Source: Palleronia aestuarii (GTDB lineage Bacteria > Pseudomonadota > Alphaproteobacteria > Rhodobacterales > Rhodobacteraceae). From it: a DNA stretch of 64,000 nt. Shown one piece after another: positions 26,195 through 34,489 of the stretch. Position 1 is the stretch's first letter. Each line of letters starts with the position of its first letter. Below the pieces are notes generated by a model that did not search any database, was not told where the DNA came from, and was given only the letters and a program-made list of their open reading frames with translations. The DNA lies in contig NZ_QKZL01000005.1 of NCBI RefSeq assembly GCF_003253995.1, forward strand, positions 266,291-330,290, written 5' to 3'. The position numbers were made by a program, and so were the translations under genes.

Positions 26195-27620
26195 CGTCGC
26201 GAGGCATGTCGGGGAAGGGTTCGGGATGGGCGCCCTGGTAAGCGGCGGCGAGCCGCAGGACCACCTCGTCGCGGAACCGCGCTGCGGCGAACTGCGCCCC
26301 GATCGGCAGACCGCCCGCATCGAAACCACACGGCACGGTCACCGCCGGCTGGCCCGTCAGGTTGAAGGGGTAGGTGAACGGACTCCATTCGGTCCAGTCC
26401 GACATCCCCTCGTTGTGCGGCAGATCGATGCCCGCGGGCAGGGCGGTGCGCGGCATCGTGGGCGTCAGGAGCGCGTCGTAGGTCGTGTGAAACTTCGCCA
26501 TGGCGACCTTCAGCTCGGCCCGCGTGGCCAGCGCCTCGATATAGCGCCGGGCGGAGATCTCGCGCCCCTTGTCGGCGATGGCGCGCAGGCCCGGATCGAG
26601 CGCGGCACGGTCCGCCTCGGTCTTCGCGATGGCGTCGACGCTCGCGGACTCCGCGGCGAACCAGATCGTCTGCAGCGCCTCGAGCGGCGAGGCGAAGGGC
26701 GAGGAAACCTCGTCGACCCGCACCCCGAGATCGGCCAGCCTCTCGGCCGTCCGCAGGATCGCCGCGCGGACGTCGGGCTCCACACCGCCCTGTCCGAGAT
26801 CGAGGCAGAGCCCCACGCGCAGTCCGTTTACGCCGCCCGCGATTATCTCGGTCCAGTCCGGCACGGAGGGTGGGCAATCGCCGTAGAGCGCACGCGGGGA
26901 GGCGCCCGTGACGGCGTTCAGAAACAGCGCACTGTCGGCGACGCTGCGCGTCAGGGGGCCGCGATGGGCCAGTTCGCGCAGGGGCGAGGGGGCGTCGGCG
27001 GGGATCCAGCCGAAGGTGGGCTTGATGCCGAAGACACCGCAAAAGCTGCCCGGAATGCGGATCGAGCCCGCGCCGTCCGACCCTTCGTGCAGCGTGCCCA
27101 TGTTGAGCGCGGCCGCGACCGCGGCGCCGCCCGAAGAACCGCCCGAGGCACGGGACGTGTTCCAGGGATTGACGGTATTGCCGTTGAAGGGGCCGTGGGT
27201 GAGGCCCTTCCAGCCCAGTTCGGGCGAGGCCGTGGCGCCGATCAGGACGGCGCCGGCCGCACGCAGCCGCTCCACGATGAGGATCTCGTGACCAGCCACC
27301 ACCTCGGACAGCAGGGCCGAGCCGCGGCGCCAGGGCCAGCCCTCGACCGGCGTCAATTCCTTGATCGTTACCGCCGCGCCGTCGAGGGGGCCACGCGGCT
27401 CGCCCGCCTTCCAGCGTGCCTCCGAGGCGTGCGCCGCCTCCATCGCGCCCGTCTCGTCGAGATGGACGAAGGCATTCACCGCCCCGTCGAACCGCGCGAT
27501 GCGCTCGAAGCTCGTCCGGACGGCCTCGACCGGGGACGCCTCCCCGGAGGCGTAGAGGCGCGAGAGCTCTCCCGCGCCCATCTCGCCCAGATCGGTCTTC
27601 GTCGTCGCGTCCACGCTCAT
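26184..27620 (-). CDS. Amidase (amidase signature family)
   Basis: A 478-residue amidase-signature hydrolase. The Ser-cisSer-Lys triad is visible: Lys87 in AVTIKELT, the Ser pair 162-163 in GGSSGGAAV, and the nucleophile Ser186 in GSDGAGSIRIP. No signal peptide. It would release ammonia or an amine from an imported amide, feeding the kinase and PLP enzyme downstream. It starts 88 bases after the transporter ATPase gene ends. Confidence 0.92.
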   Translation of the reverse strand: MSVDATTKTDLGEMGAGELSRLYASGEASPVEAVRTSFERIARFDGAVNAFVHLDETGAMEAAHASEARWKAGEPRGPLDGAAVTIKELTPVEGWPWRRGSALLSEVVAGHEILIVERLRAAGAVLIGATASPELGWKGLTHGPFNGNTVNPWNTSRASGGSSGGAAVAAALNMGTLHEGSDGAGSIRIPGSFCGVFGIKPTFGWIPADAPSPLRELAHRGPLTRSVADSALFLNAVTGASPRALYGDCPPSVPDWTEIIAGGVNGLRVGLCLDLGQGGVEPDVRAAILRTAERLADLGVRVDEVSSPFASPLEALQTIWFAAESASVDAIAKTEADRAALDPGLRAIADKGREISARRYIEALATRAELKVAMAKFHTTYDALLTPTMPRTALPAGIDLPHNEGMSDWTEWSPFTYPFNLTGQPAVTVPCGFDAGGLPIGAQFAAARFRDEVVLRLAAAYQGAHPEPFPDMPRDDAA

Positions 27621-27708
27621 GATGCGTCCTTTCCTGCCGGAGATCCGGCGCGCGGGCCGGGTGTCCCGCCTGATTGCCCTTTTCGGGGATTTGGGTTCCT
27701 CGATGCCG

Positions 27709-29331
27709 TCACGATGCGACCGCGGTCTCGCGGGCCCAATCGGCGCCCGGAACGGCGGCGAGTAGCGTCCGCGTGTACTCTTCCTGCGGCGAGAGGAACA
27801 CGTCGTGGACCGGCCCGACCTCCACGATCCGTCCGTTCTGCATCACCGCGATCCGGTCGCAGAGCTGCGCCGCGACGCGCAGGTCGTGGGTGATGAAGAG
27901 GATCGAGAGCTTCATGCGCGCCCTGAGGTCGCGCAGCAGATCGAGGACCTGCGCCTGGATCGAGACGTCGAGGGCCGAGACCGCCTCGTCGGCGATGATG
28001 AGTTCGGGATCCATCGCGAGCGCGCGCGCGATGCCGATCCGCTGCCTCTGGCCGCCGGAGAACTCGTGCGGGAATCGGTCCGCGCTGTCCGCCCCGAGCC
28101 CCACAATGTCGAGCAGTTCGCGCGCCCGGGCACGAGCCTTGTCCTTCGGTACGCCGCGCGCGACGGGGCCGTCGATGAGCGCGCGGATGATACGCTGACG
28201 CGGATTGAGCGAGGCGTAGGGATCCTGGAAAACCATCTGCACCTTGTTGCGCTGGCGCCGCATCTCCTCCTCGGAAAGCGTGGCGAGGTCGGTGCCGCCC
28301 ACCACGACCTGTCCGCTGTCCGGGGTGACGAGTCGTACGATGGCACGGCCGAGCGTGGATTTGCCGGATCCGCTTTCGCCGACGAGGCCCAGAACCTCGC
28401 CGCGCGCGACGGTGAGGCTCACGTCGTTCACCGCCGTCACGGTGCGGGCCTTGCGCCTGAAACCCCCACCGGTGCGGTAGGTCTTGCAGAGGTTCCTCAC
28501 CTCGAGCGCGGGCGCGTCCTCGACCGCCGCGTTCTGCGGCACGTGTCCCGTGGGGATCGCGTCGAGAAGGGCGCGGGTATAGCCGTCCTCGGGGGACTTC
28601 AGGACCTTCTCCGCGGGCCCGGCCTCGACCACCTTGCCGTAGCGCATCACGATGACGCGGTCGGCGATCTCGGCCACGACGCCGAAATCGTGGGTGATGA
28701 ACATGACCGCCATGCCGCGCCGGTCGCGCAGATCGAGGATCAGGCGCAGGATCTGCGCCTGCGTCGTCACGTCGAGCGCCGTGGTGGGCTCGTCGGCGAT
28801 CAGGATGTCCGGCTCGAGCGCGAGCGCCATGGCGATGAGGGCCCGCTGGCGCTGCCCGCCCGAAAGCTGGAATGGATAGGCGCGGATGATCTGCTCGGGA
28901 TCGGGAAGCTGTACCTCGCGGATGAGGTCGAGCGCGCGGGCCTGCCGTTCGGAGGCGGAATGGCGGTCATGGGCCGCGAAGACCTCCGCGATCTGGTCGC
29001 CGATGCGCATCAGCGGATTGAGCGCGGTCATCGGCTCCTGGAAGATCATCGCGATCTGCGCCCCGCGTATCTTGCGGGCCTCGCGCTCGGTCAACCGCAG
29101 GACGTCGCCGCCGTGAAAGAGCGCGCGGCCCGCACCGACCCGCACGCCGCCCGGCAGGAGCCCCATCAGCGCGTTCGCGGTCATCGACTTGCCGGAGCCG
29201 GATTCGCCGACCATGCAGAGGATTTCACCACGCCGAAGCTCGAGGCTCAGGTTCTCCACCGCATGCGGCCGGTCGGCGCCCCGCGGCAGGTCGATGGTCA
29301 GCCGCTCGATGGTCAGGATCGGCTCGGTCAT
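27709..29331 (-). CDS. Fused double ABC ATPase (DppD-DppF, GsiA-like)
   Basis: A 540-residue protein with two complete ATPase modules. The first has [27 protein letters not shown] and [11 protein letters not shown]. The second, from about residue 275, has [30 protein letters not shown] and IIADEAVSALD (Ala in place of the usual Pro). This is the GsiA arrangement. It energises the DppB/DppC-type permease upstream. Start ATG at 29331 overlaps the permease stop (ATGA). Confidence 0.93.
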   Translation of the reverse strand: MTEPILTIERLTIDLPRGADRPHAVENLSLELRRGEILCMVGESGSGKSMTANALMGLLPGGVRVGAGRALFHGGDVLRLTEREARKIRGAQIAMIFQEPMTALNPLMRIGDQIAEVFAAHDRHSASERQARALDLIREVQLPDPEQIIRAYPFQLSGGQRQRALIAMALALEPDILIADEPTTALDVTTQAQILRLILDLRDRRGMAVMFITHDFGVVAEIADRVIVMRYGKVVEAGPAEKVLKSPEDGYTRALLDAIPTGHVPQNAAVEDAPALEVRNLCKTYRTGGGFRRKARTVTAVNDVSLTVARGEVLGLVGESGSGKSTLGRAIVRLVTPDSGQVVVGGTDLATLSEEEMRRQRNKVQMVFQDPYASLNPRQRIIRALIDGPVARGVPKDKARARARELLDIVGLGADSADRFPHEFSGGQRQRIGIARALAMDPELIIADEAVSALDVSIQAQVLDLLRDLRARMKLSILFITHDLRVAAQLCDRIAVMQNGRIVEVGPVHDVFLSPQEEYTRTLLAAVPGADWARETAVAS

Positions 29332-30167
29332 GGCTTGCCCGCGCGTTCGAGATTGGGATTTAGCGCATCGTTCAGCCCCTCGCCGATCAGGTTCAGCGCG
29401 AGCACCGTGATGATGATCGCGATGCCCGGAAAGAAGCTCAGCCACCAGGCGGAGCGGATCACGGTGCGTGCAGCTCCGATCATGTAGCCCCAAGACATGG
29501 CATTTGGATCGCCGAGACCGAGGAAGGCGAGAGAGCTTTCGAGAAGGATGGCCGTGGCGACCATGAGCGAGGCCATGACGATGATGGGCGAGACCGCGTT
29601 CGGAAGGACCTGGGAGATCAGGATGCGGGGCCGCGAGAGACCGGCGAGATGCGCCGCGTCGACGAATTCGCGTTTCCTGAGCGACATGACCTCGGCCCGG
29701 ACGAGCCGCGCCACGGGCGGCCAGGAGACGATGGCGATGGCGAGCGTGATCGAGCCCAGCGTCGGTTGCAGGATCGCCACGAGGACGATGGCCAGCGCGA
29801 AGTTCGGGATCGTCTGGAAGAATTCCGTGAACCGCATGGCGCCCTCGTCGGTCCAGCCGCCGTAGAACCCCGCTACCGCGCCGAGAGGCACCCCGATGCA
29901 GAGCGCGACGAGGGTGGAGACGAGGCCCACGAGGAGCGAGACCCGGGCGCCGTAGACGATCCCCGCGGCCACGTCGCGTCCGAGCGTATCGGTCCCGAGA
30001 TAGAGTCCGTCGACGCCCATCGGCGGCAGGAACGGGCGTTGCACCATCCGCCACGGCCCGCCTGGATAGAGCAGAGGCGCGGCGAGCGCCAAGACGATCA
30101 CTGCGATGAGTACGGCGAGGCCGACCAATGCGGCGCGATTACGGGCGAAACGTTTCCACAGCTTCAT
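29328..30167 (-). CDS. ABC transporter permease (DppC type)
   Basis: A 279-residue permease with an N-terminal OppC_N helix (FARNRAALVGLAVLIAVIVLA) and GTDTLGRDVAAGIVYGARVSL. The cytoplasmic loop ending in PNAVSPIIVMASLMVATAIL and LSFLGLG-like SLAFLGLGDP complete the family pattern. Four-base overlaps on both sides couple it to dppB and to the double ATPase. Confidence 0.92.
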   Translation of the reverse strand: MKLWKRFARNRAALVGLAVLIAVIVLALAAPLLYPGGPWRMVQRPFLPPMGVDGLYLGTDTLGRDVAAGIVYGARVSLLVGLVSTLVALCIGVPLGAVAGFYGGWTDEGAMRFTEFFQTIPNFALAIVLVAILQPTLGSITLAIAIVSWPPVARLVRAEVMSLRKREFVDAAHLAGLSRPRILISQVLPNAVSPIIVMASLMVATAILLESSLAFLGLGDPNAMSWGYMIGAARTVIRSAWWLSFFPGIAIIITVLALNLIGEGLNDALNPNLERAGKP

Positions 30168-31141
30168 GCCTTTGCTCCGATCCTGGGGTCGATGAGGCGG
30201 TAGATGAGGTCGGTGGCGATGTTGAAGAGGATCACCATCGCGGCGGAGACGATGAAGACGCCGAGGATGGTGTTATAGTCCCGCGCCTCGAGGCTTTCGA
30301 ACATCAGCCGCCCGATGCCCGGCCAGGCGAAGACCGTCTCCGTCAGGACCGCACCGCCGACGAGCTGTCCCGCCTGCAGGCCCGCGAGGGTGACGACCGG
30401 CAGGAGGGCGTTTCGCAGGATGTGCCGGCGCTGGATCACCGATCCGCGCAGGCCCTTGGCGCGGGCGGTCTTCACGAAATCCATCTGCGCGACCTCGAGC
30501 ATGGAGGAGCGGGTGAGGCGCATGTAGACGGCCATGAAGAAGAGCCCCAGCGTGAGTGCCGGCAGGACCAGATGGCGCGCCACGTCGAGGACCCGTTCGA
30601 GCCCGCCGTAACCGCCCCCCACCGTCTCGAAGCCGAAGCCCGGCAGCCAGCCCAGCTGAACTGAGAAGACGAGGATCGCCATCAGGGCCGCCCAGTAGAG
30701 CGGGGTGGCGTAGAAGAGGAGCGCGAAGGTGGTGATCAAGCTGTCGGCGGGGCGCCCGCGCTGCGACGCGGCCAGGACGCCGAAGGCGGTGCCCAGCGTG
30801 AGCGAGATGACGAAGGCCGTGGCCGTGAGCAGGAGCGTCGCGGGGAGGCGGTCGGCGATGAGCTGGCTCACCGGCGCGTCCTGTCGGAACGAATAGCCCA
30901 GATCGAGCGTCAGGACGTTGCTCACATAGGTCCAGAGCTGAACGTGGAAGGGCTGATCTAGGCCGAACCGTTCACGCAATTGCGCAATGAACTGCGGATC
31001 GGCGGCACCGGCCTCGCCTGCCAGGACCGCCGCCGGATCGCCCGGCGCGGCATGGATCAGGAAGAAGTTCAGGACCGCGATCGCGAGGAGCGTGAGGATC
31101 GCCTTGGCCAGCCGGCTCAGGATCGCTGTGAGGATCACCAT
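30164..31141 (-). CDS. ABC transporter permease (DppB type)
   Basis: A 325-residue permease: FFLIHAAPGDPAAVLAGEAG near the N-terminus, ARAKGLRGSVIQRRHILRNALLPV in the coupling loop and TETVFAWPGIGRLM near the end. Six helices predicted. It follows the binding-protein gene after 55 bases. Confidence 0.92.
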   Translation of the reverse strand: MVILTAILSRLAKAILTLLAIAVLNFFLIHAAPGDPAAVLAGEAGAADPQFIAQLRERFGLDQPFHVQLWTYVSNVLTLDLGYSFRQDAPVSQLIADRLPATLLLTATAFVISLTLGTAFGVLAASQRGRPADSLITTFALLFYATPLYWAALMAILVFSVQLGWLPGFGFETVGGGYGGLERVLDVARHLVLPALTLGLFFMAVYMRLTRSSMLEVAQMDFVKTARAKGLRGSVIQRRHILRNALLPVVTLAGLQAGQLVGGAVLTETVFAWPGIGRLMFESLEARDYNTILGVFIVSAAMVILFNIATDLIYRLIDPRIGAKA

Positions 31142-31196
31142 GAGGGACCTTTCCTCGGGGCAGGACGCGCGGACCCGGGTCCGCGCGGGGAGAGGA

Positions 31197-32741
31197 TCAC
31201 TCCTCGATCCAGGCGTCGCGCAGGCCGTCGTTCAGCCCGATGCCGGTGGTGACGAGGTTCTGCACGTTGCAATTGTAGATCGTGGGGAAATCGAGTTCCT
31301 GCAGCCAGGCCACCGGAACGTCGTCGACGAGCTCCTGCTGGATCTCGGTATAGAGGCGCTGGCGCTCTTCCGTATCGGCGGTGCCCGCCGCGGCCGCCCA
31401 TTTCTCGTCGAGTTCGGGGTTCTCGTACCCCTCGACATTGTTCCAGGGGCTGCCGCGCTCGATCTGGTCCATCGTGTAGGTGCGCGAGACGCCAAGCGCC
31501 GGGTCGCCGTACTGGTAGAGGTAGGTGAAGGCGATATCGTAATCCCACTGGGCCGTGGCCTCGTTCCAGCCGGCCACGTCGGTCGCCTCGATCTCCGTGT
31601 TGATGCCGACCTCCTGGAGGTTCTGGCGCACCGCCTCCGCCCAACGCTGCCATGTCTCGCCGTAGGGCAGGGGCAGGAGACGTACCGGCGCGCCGTCGTA
31701 GCCCATCTCCTCGAGCAGTTCGCGGGCGCGATCGGGGTCGTATTCGTACTGCGTCACGTCGTCGGTATAGAAATTGGTGCTGGATGAGACGGGACCGGTC
31801 GCGACCTTGCCGAACCCGTTCCAGACCACGTCGACCATGAACTGGCGATCCATCGCATACATCACAGCCTGGCGGAAACGCACGTCGGAGGTCGGACCCT
31901 CGCGGTTGTTGAGCCACATCCAGGCATGGGGGGCGAAGAATTCCCAGCCCTCGGAGGTCACGCAGGCATTGTCGCCCTCCGACAGGCGCGCCACGTCCCA
32001 GTTCTCCACCGATCCGCCGGGCAGGACATCGACCTCGCCGGTTTCGAACGCCACGGCACGGGACGCGGCGTCGGGGATGACGCGGTAGTAGATCTCGTCG
32101 AGATGGGGCAGATCGTCGATGTAGTAGTCCTCGTTCGCGACGAGGTGGATGAAACTGCCCCGCTCCCAGCTTTCGAACTTGAACGCACCGGTGCCGATCG
32201 GCGTGTTGTTGGCGTCGTTGTTGGCGAAGTCCGTGCCCTCGTAGATATGCGCTGGGATCATCGGCATCGTGCCGACCTCGAAGACGCTGATGAAGGGTCC
32301 GAATGGCTCCGAGAGGTTGAAGATCACGGTGCGGTCGTCGGGCGTCTCGATGCTTTCGACGTATTCGAGGCTGGCGCGGAGCCGCGGATGGGTCTCGCGC
32401 AGGAAGACGTCGGCGGAGAACTTCACGTCGGCGGAGGTAAAGGGCTCGCCGTCATGCCAGAGCACACCCTCGTGCAGGGTGAAGGTATAGCTCATCCCGT
32501 CTTCGGAGATTTCCCAGCTCTCGGCAAGGCCCGGCATCGGATTGAGGTCGGTGTCGTATCGCAGGAGACCTTCGTAGATCTCTCCCGCGATCATCTGGGT
32601 CGGACCGTTCTGCACGAGGCCCAGCATCAGGCTCGGCGGCTCGGGCTGGACGACGACATCGAGCCGCCCGCCCTGTTCCTGGGCGAAGGCGCCTTGCGCA
32701 AGAAGGGCCGTGGCGAGTGCGGTGGTGATCTTCAGCTTCAT
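31197..32741 (-). CDS. ABC transporter substrate-binding protein (SBP family 5)
   Basis: A 514-residue periplasmic binding protein with a Sec signal peptide (MKLKITTALATALLAQGAFA, cleavage about residue 20). GLAESWEISEDGMSYTFTLHEGVLWHDG-type signatures of family 5 are clear, although the ligand is unknown. The start overlaps the aldolase stop by 4 bases, which is unusual: an enzyme gene leads the operon and the transporter follows directly. Confidence 0.92.
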   Translation of the reverse strand: MKLKITTALATALLAQGAFAQEQGGRLDVVVQPEPPSLMLGLVQNGPTQMIAGEIYEGLLRYDTDLNPMPGLAESWEISEDGMSYTFTLHEGVLWHDGEPFTSADVKFSADVFLRETHPRLRASLEYVESIETPDDRTVIFNLSEPFGPFISVFEVGTMPMIPAHIYEGTDFANNDANNTPIGTGAFKFESWERGSFIHLVANEDYYIDDLPHLDEIYYRVIPDAASRAVAFETGEVDVLPGGSVENWDVARLSEGDNACVTSEGWEFFAPHAWMWLNNREGPTSDVRFRQAVMYAMDRQFMVDVVWNGFGKVATGPVSSSTNFYTDDVTQYEYDPDRARELLEEMGYDGAPVRLLPLPYGETWQRWAEAVRQNLQEVGINTEIEATDVAGWNEATAQWDYDIAFTYLYQYGDPALGVSRTYTMDQIERGSPWNNVEGYENPELDEKWAAAAGTADTEERQRLYTEIQQELVDDVPVAWLQELDFPTIYNCNVQNLVTTGIGLNDGLRDAWIEE

Positions 32742-33559
32742 GATGTCGATCCCTCTCTGTTGGGGGGCAATGGCGCAGAGCCGGCGTAATTGGGGGCGAG
32801 ACGATCGAGGCGGCGGAGCATCGCCTCCCATTCGGGATCGCGGCCCGTGGCCTCGTTCTTGTCGTTGCCCTTCTGGTATTGCGCGGCCGCATGGGCGGCG
32901 ACCGCCTCGGGCAGGATGTCGGGCGTCAGACCCATACCCAGGGCCGCGACCTGCGCGCGGCAGGAGCGCTCGAGGTTGAGCGCCAGCTTCACCGCCTCGG
33001 CGACGGAGCGGCCCAGGACGAGCATCCCGTGATTGCGCAGGATCATGACCCAGAGCGCGCCGAGATCCTCCACGATGCGCTCCCGCTCGCTCAGATCGAG
33101 CGCGATCCCCTCGTAATCGTGGTAGGCCACCTTCCCGTGGAACTGCGCCGACCACTGGTTGAGGCTAAGGAGCCCTTCCTTGACCGAAGAGACGGCCACG
33201 CCCGCCACGGTATGGGTATGGAGCACGCAAAGCGCGTCGTGCCGGGCCATGTGAACCGCGGAATGGATGGTGAAGCCCGCCGCGTTCACGCCGAGGCCCA
33301 GGGGATCGTCGAGCACGGAGCCGGCCTCGTCGATGGTCACGAGGCTCTCGGCCGTCACCTCCTCGAAGCGCAATCCGTAGGGATTGAGCAGAAACCTCTT
33401 CTCCCCGCCGGCCCCATCCGGAAGTCTGGCGGAGATATGGGTGTAGATCGAATCGTCCATCCCCTCGAGCGCGATCAGGCGATAGGCCGCTGCCAGATCC
33501 CGGCGGATGTGCTCGGTGGTTTCTCGGATTGCGCCATCAGGCATGTGAGCCTCCGTCAT
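32738..33559 (-). CDS. Class II aldolase/adducin family protein
   Basis: A 273-residue member of the fuculose-aldolase/adducin family. Zn-binding histidines are in CVLHTHTVAG and LRNHGM. The N-terminal YRLIALEGMDDSIYTHISARLPD is typical of the adducin-like branch rather than the sugar-phosphate aldolases. It may act as an aldolase, decarboxylase or dehydratase. ATG at 33559 is used; an internal ATG at 33544 is possible. It heads the minus-strand operon, divergent from a GntR gene. Confidence 0.85.
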   Translation of the reverse strand: MTEAHMPDGAIRETTEHIRRDLAAAYRLIALEGMDDSIYTHISARLPDGAGGEKRFLLNPYGLRFEEVTAESLVTIDEAGSVLDDPLGLGVNAAGFTIHSAVHMARHDALCVLHTHTVAGVAVSSVKEGLLSLNQWSAQFHGKVAYHDYEGIALDLSERERIVEDLGALWVMILRNHGMLVLGRSVAEAVKLALNLERSCRAQVAALGMGLTPDILPEAVAAHAAAQYQKGNDKNEATGRDPEWEAMLRRLDRLAPNYAGSAPLPPNREGSTS

Positions 33560-33588
33560 CTATGACCCTCAGCATTGATTAACCAAGC

Positions 33589-33601
33589 CACTTGTCAAGT
33601 G
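33589..33601. promoter_or_regulatory. Palindrome in divergent promoter region
   Basis: CACTTG-T-CAAGTG is a perfect 6-base inverted repeat with a 1-base centre, between the aldolase operon and the GntR gene. Its position near the expected promoter of either gene suggests an operator; the binding protein is not known. Confidence 0.4.
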
Positions 33602-33603
33602 AA

Positions 33604-33620
33604 TTGTCGACATTCGACAA
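33604..33620. promoter_or_regulatory. Candidate GntR operator, 17-base inverted repeat
   Basis: TTGTCGA-CAT-TCGACAA has perfect 7-base arms and a 3-base spacer. It lies 22 bases upstream of the GntR start at 33643 and 45 bases from the divergent operon start. The left part, TTGTCGACAT, fits the TTGT-NN-ACA(A/T) type expected for FCD regulators. Autorepression and control of the aldolase-transporter operon is the simplest reading. Confidence 0.6.
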
Positions 33621-33642
33621 AAGACGGTGTAGAAGAGGTCCC

Positions 33643-34359
33643 ATGAAGCCGAGGACGGACATGAACGGACCGATCGAAACCGCAAAGTTCGCACCGCTTG
33701 ATCGCGAGGGGCTGGTCGACCGGATCGCCGAAACCCTCATGGAGGCGATCATCGCCGGTCGGATTGCTCCGGGCGATCGGCTGTCGGAATCGACGATCGC
33801 GCGCGACATGGGCGTGAGCAGGGCACCGGTGCGCGAGGCGGCACGACTGCTCGAGAATTCAGGACTCGTGAGATACCGGGCCAATCGCGGCTTCTTCGTT
33901 CACGAGATCGCCGCGGAGGGGTTTCGCGACCTCTACGAGCTCAGGATCGCGATCGAGACGGCGGCCGCCTTGCGCCTGATCGCGGGCGATGCGGCGGCGG
34001 CACTGCCGGCGCTCACCGCCGCGCTCGACCGCCTCAAGGCGGCCGCGGAGGGTGAGTGCGACGTAACTGCGATGATCTCCGCCGATCTCGCCTTTCACCG
34101 GGCGATCTGTCTCGCTTCCGGAAATGCCCGCTTCGTTCAGGTCTTTGACCAGATCGCCAACGAAACGCGACTGGGCGTGATGCTGATCGGCCGTCTCTAT
34201 GACGACCCCGCCGAGATCGCGCGAAGCCATGAACCGGTTCTTGCGGCGATCGCGGCGAGCGATCGGGAGGCGGTAGTCGCGGCGATCGAGTATCATTTGG
34301 GAACGGCACGCGACCTCGTCCCCCCGATGCTGGTGGCCGATACAGAGAAAAGGCGCTAG
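33643..34359 (+). CDS. GntR family regulator (FadR/FCD subfamily)
   Basis: A 238-residue regulator. Winged-helix domain: LMEAIIAGRIAPGDRLSESTIARDMGVSRAPVREAARLLENSGLV. FCD domain: LRIAIETAAALRLIAG, ADLAFHRAICLASGN and HEPVLAAIAASD, carrying the usual metal-binding His and Asp. ATG at 33643 has AGAAGAGG just upstream and lies past the palindromes, so longer starts are rejected. It probably represses the divergent aldolase-ABC-amidase-kinase operon. Confidence 0.92.
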   Translation: MKPRTDMNGPIETAKFAPLDREGLVDRIAETLMEAIIAGRIAPGDRLSESTIARDMGVSRAPVREAARLLENSGLVRYRANRGFFVHEIAAEGFRDLYELRIAIETAAALRLIAGDAAAALPALTAALDRLKAAAEGECDVTAMISADLAFHRAICLASGNARFVQVFDQIANETRLGVMLIGRLYDDPAEIARSHEPVLAAIAASDREAVVAAIEYHLGTARDLVPPMLVADTEKRR

Positions 34360-34406
34360 CGCTTTACCGCCCGCGGCGGCGCACCCTGCGGTTGCGCTGT
34401 ATTTTG

Positions 34407-34433
34407 TTTGGCCTCGATGGTGTGACCGCCCCC
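34407..34433 (+). repeat. Direct repeat copy 1 flanking the acyltransferase fusion gene
   Basis: Bases 34418-34433 read TGGTGTGACCGCCCCC and recur exactly at 37222-37237. Extended to 27 bases the two copies differ at only four or five positions. Both are on the plus strand, on either side of one gene. The core GATGGTGTGA also occurs at 63306-63315 in the leader of the IS481-family element, so these may be relics of insertion-element ends. Confidence 0.6.
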
Positions 34434-34489
34434 AACCTGCATCCGATGCGCCAATGGAGGCGGGGAGGGTCGACGGCCCCTCTATCGTT

